The notes under the pieces are model-generated. The model was not told where the DNA came from and did no database searches. It saw nothing but the letters and a program-made list of their open reading frames with translations. From NCBI GenBank assembly GCA_028023455.1, contig JAQFVV010000018.1, positions 11,118,771 through 11,182,770 on the forward strand: 64,000 nt of DNA. The letters run 5' to 3'. Shown in pieces: positions 23,838 to 34,440 of this stretch; within the stretch, counting starts at the first letter, position 1; every line of letters begins with the position of its first letter. The translations under genes and the position numbers were made by a program. This DNA comes from Epiperipatus broadwayi. Lineage: Eukaryota; Onychophora; Udeonychophora; Euonychophora; Peripatidae.

Positions 23838-24659
23838 GTGCAAGCTTCATAGATAATTAGTAAAACTGTCGCCAGAAAAAAGCACGAGACTGAAATTGGC
23901 ACTAATTCTGCTATTTGTGTTTCCTCGTGATGATTCTGATTTCTCACCAATTCACAAACGAACCTGCATATTTGTCAAATAGTGATAATGATTAAAATAT
24001 GTATGAAAAAATGTCAAATAAATTACACATTAAAACATATTGTTTTGAATAAAATTAAATTGTTAATAAAAAAGTAAAAAAAAACTTAGTCTTGCATCAT
24101 TTTTTTTTCAAATACACCTGGGTCTCTTTTTACGCGGATTTATTTAACGCGATTTACGTTTCTCCGGAAGTCGAACTCCGATAATGTGCTATTACTTTAA
24201 ATAATAAATTTCGCGCACTTAAGTCATATTGAAAGTAATAGCACATTATTGGAATTCGACTTTCATCTTAGTAATTTCAATATTTTCAGTGCTTTATAAT
24301 AGTAAGATTTTATGCAATAATGAAATTAAAATCATGATTTCCACATTTTATGTATACACACATTAAATTTTACAAGATTATAATGTAAAATTTGTTCAAA
24401 CATTGTGCGTGTTAATTTTGCATTTTAAATATTCTATTTTTGCTATTTAAAAAAGAACATAATCAATTATTAATCATTTAGTGTCCACAAGTTTATTTTT
24501 AAAAGGTGAGTAATAGCAGTGGGCACAATTAAAATTGATTAAAAAATTAAAGACAAAAATAAGAATTTTATTTTTAGTTGTTAGATTAATTACTAATTAC
24601 ATTGTCACCAGAAAACCATTAACACAACATGAGAGTGACGTTGGCGCTAGTTGTATTTC

Positions 24660-24663
24660 CTCT
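24660..24663. other. Target site duplication CTCT (left)
   Basis: CTCT directly precedes the 3' LTR end at 24664 and recurs at 33699-33702 just outside the 5' LTR. Joining TTTCCTCT to TGTGATGAATCTG restores the order seen in related Tigger sequence near 23920 (TTTCCTCGTGATGATTCTGA). Confidence 0.8.
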
Positions 24664-26606
24664 TATAACGGGACGATCCTTTTCAGGACTCGAGGAAGTC
24701 GCATCTAGCTATAGTCGGACTTTGAGTCTTCTTATAGAATGCCATGGACGATGTGATTTAAAATACAATCCAATTCACTCCTCTATTAATAACCTCGTTA
24801 CTCTCGGAATTCGAGCTCAGTAGAAATTTGCAATTGACTCTCTTCAGGCATTTCCATATGTATCCCATAGTAATGATAAATTTAATATAAGCTATATATA
24901 ACTTCTTTATAAATATTAAATCACTAAGTTGATTTAACATATATATGCATGAGTAGATATATTTACAAATATTGGTTTTATAAAACGACTAAATAAAATA
25001 AACAAACGAGACCTGTTTAATTTTGAAATCAAGTTTAACACATTTTAATCAGTAATAAAAAACAAAATATTATCACATAAAAACATTAAAATTTAGAATT
25101 ATAATCTGTGCTTATATACACTAATAAATTATTTAATATTCAAAAAAAAAAAAAATGTAATCATTTACATATATATATAATTTAAAATCATGCGTATAAT
25201 AAATACACATGACACATTATAAATCTACCTATTGTGTCATTAAAATAATTCAGTGTGTGTTGTATGTTTATATACGATAACATCCATTCACACTAGATTA
25301 ATAATAGAATGTATTCTGATATTAGTTATGTATGTTTAAAAATATATTATGTTAACTGTCATGTAAGATTCAATTTGGAATATAATAAAACTTACTTCCA
25401 AATTGAAATAATTTAAAAACATTTACCTTAGTCAGCTGTCATTTCCATCAGAGTATATATCAAAATATCAATATCTAAAGTTTATTAAATAAAAATAAAA
25501 AAAATAAAGTGTTCATCTTATCAGTTCCCCACTTTAATATACGAAGTAATTTTTCTAAGTAAATATAATTATCCACAAAGGAAATAAAGTTTAAGAGTTC
25601 TTAAATTATACAATGAAGTAATCCAAGACGAGAAAGAATGCGGTTTTATATCCCTCCTTAGACGAAATAAAATGATGATGAATGTTGAAACATAAAGTTC
25701 ATTGATCATCCTTCGCAGAGACAATCCAGATATTCATTCTTTAAATATTTATGTAGTAAAATATTTAACATCTTCAATATAATACTCCAATATTAAAGCA
25801 GCTTTTTAAATGAGAATTACGACGATTATATTTTAGGCAGTGATTAAGTGGGAATAAATTTACATGTTCGGGTTTAAAACATCAGTAGAAATCCCTGGCA
25901 TAAATTATTTAGCCACAGAACATCTTTATAAATTTTTGTCTTCTTAAATATATATTTTTTAAATTCATTTCGAAGACGATAACTTTTATAACCTTGTTAA
26001 TTACAATGATTATTTTTGTATAGTTCTTTATAATATTCAAAGGCAATAAATTAATTACTTGAAGCAAGTTTTAAAATATTGAATCTTCTTTTTTTTGTAA
26101 TTTTTCTTAAATGTGTTCTAAATTCGAACACATTTAAATTTACAAACGTAGTTCTTGCCTTGATAACTAAATAGAAGATTATTGTTGTAACAATATTAGT
26201 TCGTTTTTATACTGGATTAATTTCAGCAAGCATATCACATAATCACGCTCACACTCTATTGTTTAAAATATACAATTTGTAATGAACCCCAAACGTTTAT
26301 TTCCTTTGTTTCATCTGATAAAAATGCAATGTTGACTTAAGGTTTTGTCAAATGTCAATTATTTATATTAACAAAAAAAAAATACTATTAGTTAGAAACA
26401 TTTTATTTATGTGTGTGTATATATAAACTAGAATTATTCATTTTTAGAATTATTCTTTTAATACTAACTAGTTTATATATATATAGCTGATACATGAAAA
26501 GCTTAAGATAGGTGTAAGTTATTTATATCTGTTGATTCAATATAGGCACAGTTAAATTCACAAAGAAACACATTGTTTTAGTTGAGGCTCATATGGTACT
26601 CTCACA
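24664..26606 (-). repeat. 3' LTR (LTR copy 1)
   Basis: 1,943 bp. Minus-strand start TGTGAGAGTACC at 26606; the end at 24664 has lost the terminal CA (CCCGTTATA). It contains a conserved hairpin, AAATGTGTTC...GAACACATTT, near 26110-26137. It aligns over its full length with 31752-33698 in the same orientation and with 29748-31704 in the opposite one. Confidence 0.9.
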
Positions 26607-26620
26607 TTACCCCCTCCTTA
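26607..26620 (-). other. Polypurine tract
   Basis: The minus strand reads TTAAGGAGGGGGTAA directly before the TGTGAG start of the 3' LTR. This is the position and composition expected of the plus-strand primer of an LTR retrotransposon. It fixes the element's polarity as minus. Confidence 0.8.
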
Positions 26621-27221
26621 AAAAGTTCAAATTTTATATTTACCATTAAAATTTGGACACTTAATGTGTGTCAATGTATGCATTAAATATAAAGTTGTGG
26701 AGCTTGTTTTTCTTTCCTACTTTTATCAACCCTTGTTATTTGCTCTATTTTTTTTAACTCTTTCTCTACATTAAATATTATTCACTTTAAACAGAAGGAT
26801 AAAGAGGTTCATATATATAGGGTTCTTTCTTTTTCTCCCCTTTTTTATTTTTCTTTAATGGATTCATTGTTATGTGCCTCTTTTATAGATGACACATATA
26901 TTTGTTTGGTAGTCTCCATCCTGCTTTTCTTTAAGACTCGTGGACTTTTTTGAGAACTATCCAAAACATAAGAACATCCACCATTCAGCATGGATTAACT
27001 CTTAAAACGTTTTTAGTTTTCAGGTATCCTAAGAATTAATTTTAATTGCTTAACATACCCTCATCAAAGAAAATTAATGTCTTTTTTTTGACTTATACAC
27101 ATCCTTATACATATATATACCATATACTTTTAAATGAAAACTTTTTCCCCCCTTACCTATTCTAAATGATCCTTTCTTTCAATATTTTACTTTATACATA
27201 AGTAAAATGTGGCAAACATTA
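26621..27221. other. Non-coding 3' internal region of the LTR element
   Basis: AT- and pyrimidine-rich sequence between the integrase tail and the polypurine tract. No env-like frame or membrane segment is visible. Confidence 0.5.
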
Positions 27222-27480
27222 TTAATTTGTTTGACCAAAATAGGGTTTTAAAGCTCTAGCATTGTAAGTGCCTTTAATGTCTCCCTTCATATTTATCCAG
27301 AATGCATTGGGACCTGTTTGCTTTATGATAGTATAAGGTCCTTCATATTGATGGTAAAACTTTTGATATTTGCTCTCGTGGGGTTTACTCATATGAGGTG
27401 TTTTTATAAAAACTTGATCCCCAATTTTGAATTTGTGTGAAGTCGTCTTCACATTTTTATCTCTTTGACTGGCCTTTTTT
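27222..27480 (-). pseudogene. Integrase C-terminal (GPY/F) tail B
   Basis: The frame reads SHKFKIGDQVFIKTP, then YHQYEGPYTIIKQTGPNAFW and ALKPYFGQ. This is the C-terminal region of Ty3/Gypsy-type integrase, with the GPY/F motif as EGPYTII and the closing LKPY. The region helps the integrase bind DNA and the target. Reading continues upstream (ASQRDKNV) to about 27480, where a poly-A/T run breaks it; the zinc-binding and DDE catalytic parts are absent. The ORF terminates naturally at 27222, as expected for the pol end. Confidence 0.8.
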
Positions 27481-27889
27481 TTTTAACAAGTTGTTTATAA
27501 ACTTTTACACTATCCTTTTATATATTCATATATACATCCACAAAGCGCATGTGCATTGCTTTAATGCTGATTGTTATTACAATTTAACAACATCATGCTA
27601 TATAAAATAAATCTCTTATTTATACATATCCATATCAAAATATATAATAATGGACTTGCATTTTATAAGTGGTGTCAACATCAGATTGCATTATCATGAT
27701 GCTTAACTGATCTACCATTATTACTTATTTACCAACCATAACTTGAACTCTAATAAACCTGTAAGTATTTTTTTATACTTTGGTTAACTTGATGCATTTT
27801 TATTGCTATTAATATCAACTTCAATTATTTATATACATATATACATTTATTCTTTTAAAAGAACAGCCTAATGGATTCTATTATTACCG

Positions 27890-28264
27890 AAAGTCCATTG
27901 TCACATCCCAAAGTCGTAATCTATGAAGTCCTTCTTTATATGTGTGCTTTACTTTTTAAGCACAACCATTAACATATTCAATGAATGTGAAGGGACCTTC
28001 ATAAGTATTACACAACCTATGGAATTGTGAACCTTTCTGTCTCTTAGATAGTATTATAAATATTTTTATTATTGTCTGAAGACTTTTTATAATTTGTTTA
28101 TCTTTAGGATTATGCGGATGCTTCATACACCATAATTTACACTTAAGACAATTAAATCTATTGCCTTCATTCATATCTTCTATATTAAACCTTCTATTAA
28201 GACAACCTTCTTTTCCATTAAATATCATAATTGATAATGATATTATCAGATGGTTGTTATACAA
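27890..28264 (-). pseudogene. Second integrase-like tail A (diverged)
   Basis: The frame contains KRQKGSQFHRLCNTYEGPF, followed by FIEYVNGCA and, past a stop, KEGLHRLRLWDVTMDF. The 'basic - H-x-L - YEGPF - V/I-I-E' order resembles another GPY/F-type integrase tail, distinct from the one at 27222-27480. It lies about 10 bp downstream of the gag-like frame, so most of pol between the two is missing. Two different tails in one element point to recombination between related elements or to a duplication that has since diverged. Confidence 0.5.
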
Positions 28265-28276
28265 TTCATCAACACC

Positions 28277-29407
28277 TCATTGATGAAATGTTTTACATTT
28301 GTTCTGGGAGTAAAAACAAATATGATGGGATGACTCAAAATACATTTCACTGTTGTATTCATCTATTATATCTTTAGATAGTGGAGTCATCTCAAGTTTC
28401 ATGAGTTCATGATTTAACTTGTTATTAATACAAGAAATCTGAAATCTTAATTTATCTAGACATTTAGTATTATCAGTTGACTGTGTTTCCCTCAATTCCT
28501 GAGATTCAGAATTTAATTTATATTTCACATGATCCATATCCTCTTCTTTTTCTAAGATTTTTGGATCAGATTCAAGCACTTTAGTAATGCTGCAATGATC
28601 TTCTACTTCATTGCTCTGCTGTATGGGAAAATGATAGTCATGACAGTTTTCTTCTGAAATATTCATTTGAACTAAGAGTGATCTGTTCTGGATGCTATCA
28701 TTATATTCACATATCTCATGTTCAGGGTAAGTTTTGGATTCTTGGCATTTTATTGCCATTGATATTTTTGATTCCTTTGTATGATGAAGTCTTTCTACTT
28801 CATGGGCAGTTTGTTTCTTTTCAACAACAACTTTGATTTCTACTTGCATCTTTTCCTTAACATTATCAATATCTTTCTTTAACTCTTCTTTTATAGAAAT
28901 TATGACTTCTTTTAATTTCCCTTCCATATTATCCATATCAACTTTAGTTACCATATTATCATTCATTCTAGCCATTTCTCCCTTCATATCAACATTCATT
29001 TTATTTATATCAGCATTTATATTATTCATATCAGCTTTTATATTATTTATATCAGCTTTCATATTATCCATCTTAGAATTCATTTATATCATATCAGCTT
29101 TGGTGACCATATCAGCTTTCATATCCATTATCATTTGGACCAATTGAGCCATATAATTATCACTTCCTTGAGGCTGTACTATTATAGCTTCAGTTACCTT
29201 TTGTGTTTGGGGTAATATTTGATCCGTCATATGAACTTGTGAAGGATGTTCAACTTTTTCTACAGACCCCTCAGACATTAAGACTTGTAAAGACCCTTGT
29301 TCATCACTAATTGAAGTAATTTCTATTTCACTATCTTTATTACTTAAAGATCCTTCTAAACTTTTTACTTCCATTATTTTTAGCTTTTTCCGACTTCTAG
29401 TTATCAT
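28277..29407 (-). pseudogene. Gag-like coiled-coil protein with one in-frame stop
   Basis: A single frame of about 376 codons starts MITRSRKKLKIMEVK. One TAA at 29084-29086 splits it, after which the next codon is ATG in the same frame. After an acidic N-terminal part comes a run of near-identical short units of about 7-11 residues (KADMVTK, MDNMKAD, INNIKADMN and so on; about residues 95-150). These predict a long coiled coil, followed by a Lys/Glu-rich segment. The C-terminal part has no zinc knuckle that I can see. The MTR-type start, the position behind the 5' LTR and the coiled coil suggest a Gag-type structural protein, but homology to Gag is not proven by a motif. The frame at 28833-29147 on the plus strand is its shadow. 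Confidence 0.6.
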
Positions 29408-29747
29408 TAACTAAAAATTTCTAATGTAATATATATAAATTACTTTCTTTTCAAAGTTATACTTTAATATATGCCATAAGATTTCATGCTGTGCTTATGC
29501 CCTTACATGTAATTTTATTTTTCCTACTTTTATAAGATGTTATTATAATATATATTAATGCCCAAACTATAATCATATTTATTTATTTTAAAGCGACTGA
29601 TTTATCTGTTTGCTACGGTTTATTTTATTTCAAAGTCTATTATTTATTATTCAGTGTTTTTACCAATTCAAAACATACTCATATATTTATTTATTTTTTT
29701 AAACTATGGATTTAACCAATGGAAAACTACTGTTTCATGCCTTAAGT

Positions 29748-31704
29748 ATGAGTACCATATGAGCCTCACCTAAAACAATTTATGTTTCTTTGTGAATTTA
29801 ACTGTGCCTATATCGAATCAACAGATATAAATAACTTACACCTATCTTAAGCTTTTCATGTATCAGCTATATATATATATATAAACTAGTTAGTATTAAA
29901 AGAATAATTCTAAAAATGAATAATTCTAGTTTATATATACACACACATAAATAAAATGTTTCTAACTAATAGTATTTTTTTTTTTTGTTAATATAAAACT
30001 TGACATTTGACAAAACCTTAAGTCAACATTGCATTTTTATCAGATGAAACAAAGGAAATAAACATTTGGGGTTCATTACAAATTGTATATTTTAAACAAT
30101 AGAGCGTGAGTGTGATTATGTGATATGCTTGTTGAAATTAATCCAGTATAAAAACGAATTAATATTGTTACAACAATAATCTTCTATTTAGTTATCAAGG
30201 CAAGAACTACGTTTGTAAATTTAAATGTGTTCGAATTTAGAACACATTTAAGAAAAATTTAAAAAAAAAGAAGATTCAATATTTTAATACCTGTTTCAAG
30301 TAATTAATTTACTGCCTTTGAATATTATAAAGAACTATAAAAAAATAATCAGTGAATTTAACAAGGTTACAAAAGTTATCAACGTCTTCGAAATGAGTCT
30401 ACAAAATATATATTTAAGAAGACAAAAATTTATAAAGATGTTCTTCGGCTAGACAATTTATGCCAAGGATTTTCTGCTGATGTTTTAAACCTGAACATGT
30501 AAATTTATTCCTACTTAATCAATGCCTAAAATATAATCGTCGTAATTCTTATTTAAAAAGCTGCTTTAATATTGGAGTATTATATTGAAGAAGATGTTAA
30601 ATATTTTACTACATAAATATTTAAAGAATGAATATCTGGATTGTCTCTTCGAAGGATGATCAATGAACTTTATGTTTCAACATTCATCATCATTTTATTT
30701 CGTCTAAGGAGGGATATAAAACCGCATTCTTTCTCGTCTTGGATTACTTCATTGTATAATTTAAGAACTCTTAAACTTTATTTCCTTTGTGGATAATTAT
30801 ATTTACTTAGAAAAATTACTTCGTATATTAAAGTGGGGAACTGATAAGATGAACACTTTATTTTTTTTATTTTTATTTAATAAAATTTAGATATTGATAT
30901 TTTGATATATACTCTGATGGAAATGACAGCTGACTAAGGTAAATGTTTTTAAATTATTTCAATTTGGAAGTACGTTTTATTATATTCCAAATTGAATCTT
31001 ACATGACAATTAACATAATATATTTTTAAACATACATAACTAATATCAGAATACATTCTATTATTAATCTAGTGTGAATGGATGTTATCGTATATAAACA
31101 TACAACACACACTGAATTATTTTAATGACCCAATAGGTAGATTTATAATGTGTCATGTGTATTTATTATACGCATGATTTTAAATTATATATATATGTAA
31201 ATGATTACATTATTTTTTTTTTGAATATTAAATAATTTATTAGTGTATATAAGCACAGATTATAATTCTAAATTTTAATGTTTTTATGTGATAATATTTT
31301 GTTTTTTATTACTGATTAAAATGTGTTAAACTTGATTTCAAAATTAAACAGGTCTCGTTTGTTTATTTTATTTAGTCATTTTATAAAACCAATATTTGTA
31401 AATATATCTACTCATGCATATATATGTTAAATCAACTTAGTGATTTAATATTTATAAAGAAGTTATATATAGCTTATATTAAATTTATCATTACTATGGG
31501 ATACTTATGGAAATGCCTGAAGAGAGTCAATTGCAAATTTCTACTCTGAGCTCGAATTCCAAGAGTAACGAGGTTATTAATAGAGGAGTGAATTGGATTG
31601 TATTTTAAATCACATTGTCCATGGCATTCTATAAGAAGACTCAAAGTCCGACTATAGCTAGATGCGACTTCCTCGAGTCCTGAAAAGGATCGTCCCGTTG
31701 TACA
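29748..31704 (+). repeat. Extra LTR in inverted orientation (LTR copy 2)
   Basis: About 1,957 bp, reading forward on the plus strand. The left end is slightly degraded (TATGAGTACCATATGAG instead of TGTGAGAGTACC) and the right end is intact (GTCCCGTTGTACA). It is directly followed by an intact primer-binding site. It lies between the 5' LTR and the gag-like frame, opposite in orientation to the element's other two LTRs. Confidence 0.9.
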
Positions 31705-31751
31705 TGGCGCCCAACATGGGGCACCATCTTCTTATAGAATGCTGGGCGCCA
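31705..31751. promoter_or_regulatory. Head-to-head primer-binding sites
   Basis: TGGCGCCCAACATGGGGC at 31705-31722 (plus) follows LTR copy 2. It matches the complement of the 3' end of animal tRNA-Lys (ending TTGGGCGCCA), with one likely change. After an 18-bp spacer, the minus strand carries TGGCGCCCAGC (31751 to 31741), directly next to the 5' LTR of the main element and cut short at the junction. The spacer portion TCTTCTTATAGAATGC also occurs inside the LTR (for example near 24727-24742). Confidence 0.8.
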
Positions 31752-33698
31752 TGTATAATGGGACGATCCTTTTCAGGACTCGAAGTCGCATCTAGCTATA
31801 GTCGGACTTTGAGTCTTCTTATAGAATGCCATGGACGATGTGATTTAAAATACAATCCAATTCACTCCTCTATTAATAACCTCGTTACTCTCGGAATTCG
31901 AGCTCAGAGTAGAAATTTGCAATTGACTCTCTTCAGGCATTTCCATAAGTATCCCATAGTAATGATAAATTTAATATAAGCTATATATAACTTCTTTATA
32001 AATATTAAATCACTAAGTTGATTTAACATATATATGAATGAGTAGATATATTTACAAATATTGGTTTTATAAAACGACTAAATAAAATAAACAAACGAGA
32101 CCTGTTTAATTTTGAAATCAAGTTTAACACATTTTAATCAGTAATAAAAAACAAAATATTATCACATAAAAACATTAAAATTTAGAATTATAATCTGTGC
32201 TTATATACACTAATAAATTATTTAATATTAAAAAAAAAAATAATGTAATCATTTACATATATATATATAATTTAAAATCATGCGTATAATAAATACACAT
32301 GACACATTATAAATCTACCTATTGTGTCATTAAAATAATTCAGTGTGTGTTGTATGTTTATATACGATAACATCCATTCACACTAGATTAATAATAGAAT
32401 GTATTCTGATATTAGTTATGTATGTTTAAAAATATATTATGTTAATTGTCATGTAAGATTCAATTTGGAATATAATAAAACGTACTTCCAAATTTAAATA
32501 ATTTAAAAACATTTACCTTAGTCAGCTGTCATTTCCATCAGAGTATATATCAATATCTAAATTTTATTAAATAAAAATAAAAAAAATAAACTGTTCATCT
32601 TATCAGTTCCCCACTTTAATATACGAAGCAATTTTTCTAAGTAAATATAATTATCCACAAAGGAAATAAAGTTTAAGAGTTCTTAAATTATACAATGAAG
32701 TAATCCAAGATGAGAAAGAATACGGTTTTATATCCCTCCTTAGACGAAATAAAATGATGATGAATGTTGAAACATAAAGTTCATTGATCATCCTTCGCAG
32801 AGACAATCCAGATATTCATTCTTTAAATATTTTTGTAGTAAAATATTTAACATCTTCTTCAATATAATACTCCAATATTAAAGCAGCTTTTTAAATGAGA
32901 ATTACGACGATTACATTTTAGGCATCGATTAAGTAGGAATAAATTTACATGTTCGGGTTTAAAACATCAGTAGAAATCCCTGGCATAAATTATTTAGCCA
33001 CAGAACATCTTTATAAATTTTTGTCTTCTTAAATATATATTTTTTAAATTCATTTCGAAGATGTTGAAAACTTTTATAACCTTGTTAATTACAATGATTA
33101 TTTTTGTATAGTTCTTTATAATATTCAAAGGCAGTAAATTAATTACTTGAAGCAGGTTTTAAAATATTGAATCTTCTTTTTTTGTAATTTTTCTTAAATG
33201 TGTTCTAAATTCGAACACATTTAAATTTACAAACGTAGTTTTTGCCTTGATAACTAAATAGAAGATTATTGTTGTAACAATATTAGTTCGTTTTTATACT
33301 GGATTAATTTCAGCAAGCATATCACATAATCACACTCATGCTCTATTGTTTAAAATATACAATTTGTAATGAACCCCAAACTTTTATTTCCTTTGTTTCA
33401 TCTGATAAAAATGCAATGTTGACTTAAGGTTTTGTCAAATGTCAAGTTTTATATTAACAAAAAAAAAAAATACTATTAGTTAGAAACATTTTATTTATGT
33501 GTGTATATATATAAACTAGAATTATTCATTTTTAGAATTATTCTTTTAATACTAACTAGTTTATATATATATATAGCTGATACATGAAAAGCTTCAGATG
33601 GGTGTAAGTTATTTATATCTGTTGATTCGATATAGGCACAGTTAAATTCACAAAGAAACACAAATTGTTTTAGGTGAGGTTCATATGGTACTCTCACA
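31752..33698 (-). repeat. 5' LTR (LTR copy 3)
   Basis: 1,947 bp. On the minus strand it starts TGTGAGAGTACC at 33698 and ends CCCATTATACA at 31752, so it has the canonical TG...CA ends. It is the outer LTR of the element, flanked by CTCT at 33699-33702. Confidence 0.9.
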
Positions 33699-34311
33699 CT
33701 CTTGTGATGAATCTGATTTTTTACAAGTTTGCAAACGAACCTGTTTAACAGCAAATAGCGATAATAATTAAAATGTGTATAAAAAATGTAAGTTACTGTA
33801 AATTATGCATAAAAATATATTGTTTTGAATAAAATTAAATATTATAGTTAAAAAAAAGTTTGTCTTGTATCAATTTTTTTCAAATTTGAAATTTTTTATC
33901 AGTCATAGTTTTTTTCCTTATTTTTTTTTGCGCGAATTTTAAGATAATTTTAGGTTGGTGCTTTGCTTTTACGCGATCTTTGAAAAATCACAGTTCGTAT
34001 CCCCCCTTTTTCAAGGTAAGTTACATCTATTTTTGCGCGATTTTGTTTGCGCGTGTTTTCTGAGGAACCTATCTATCGTGTAAAATGAGACCCAGATGTA
34101 TTTGGAATTTTTTATTAGTCATACTTTATTTCCTTATTTTTTTAATGAGAATTTTAAAATAATTTTACTTTGTTGCTTTGGTTTTATGCGATTCTTGAAA
34201 ATTATGGAACGTATCCCAAATTTTTCAAGGTAAATTAAGTCTATTTTTGTGCGATTTTTTTTATGCGGGTTTTCTGCGGAACATATCGACCGCATAAAGA
34301 GACCCAGGTGT

Positions 34312-34440
34312 ATTTAAATATATTATCATTGTTATATATTAGCTATCTTGATATTCTACACATTTTTTAATAATTTTTTTCATATCTAAATAATGATATA
34401 ATTCTATAATTAAAACACTTCCTCTTTTTTTTTCAAAAAT
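34312..34440. other. Short AT-rich spacer
   Basis: AT-rich DNA between Tigger A and the Penelope-like sequence. Nothing is recognised. Confidence 0.4.

Larger units (their letters stand above)
24664..33698 (-). mobile_element. Long-LTR Ty3/Gypsy-like retrotransposon with an extra inverted LTR
   Basis: On the minus strand the 5' LTR is 31752-33698 and the 3' LTR 24664-26606. Both start TGTGAGAGTACC; the 5' LTR ends TATACA. A polypurine tract adjoins the 3' LTR. The flanks carry a 4-bp duplication, CTCT, at 24660-24663 and 33699-33702. Inside, behind an inverted third LTR at 29748-31704, lie a gag-like frame and two integrase C-terminal tails. Protease, reverse transcriptase and RNase H were not found, so the copy is non-autonomous. 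The three LTRs differ only at scattered positions by eye, which suggests a fairly recent origin. Confidence 0.85.
24114..34099. mobile_element. Tigger-like element B, nested in A
   Basis: The left TIR ACACCTGGGTCTCTTTTTACG starts at 24114 and the right TIR ends CGTGTAAAATGAGACCCAGATGT at 34099. It sits in A between CAAA and TTTGGAATTTTT. The copy at 12844 shows this point uninterrupted (CAAATTTGGAATTTTTTATT). B itself is split by the LTR retrotransposon at 24664-33698. Removing that leaves about 0.95 kb, close to the 1.03-kb copy at 2009. Confidence 0.85.
23444..34311 (+). mobile_element. Tigger-like element A (outermost of the nest)
   Basis: The left end is ACACCTGGGTCTTTTTTTATG at 23444 and the right end CATAAAGAGACCCAGGTGT at 34311. 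The element is split by a second Tigger-like element at 24114-34099. Without that insertion it is about 0.9 kb. It is the only member here that still contains transposase coding remnants (23626-23837). It is also the most diverged copy, as expected for the oldest layer. Confidence 0.8.

Noticed and set aside
24629-24940. Frames at the start of LTR copy 1
   Set aside because: They lie within the LTR end and recur in the other LTR copies with indels. No family motif is present.
28833-29147. Open frame on the plus strand rich in Ile/Phe/Ser repeats
   Set aside because: It is the antisense shadow of the repetitive coiled-coil region of the gag-like frame.
31662-31979. Open frame of 105 codons across the LTR-LTR junction
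   Set aside because: It runs through the palindrome and into the LTR, with internal inverted-repeat-derived sequence. It is an accident of the junction, not a gene.
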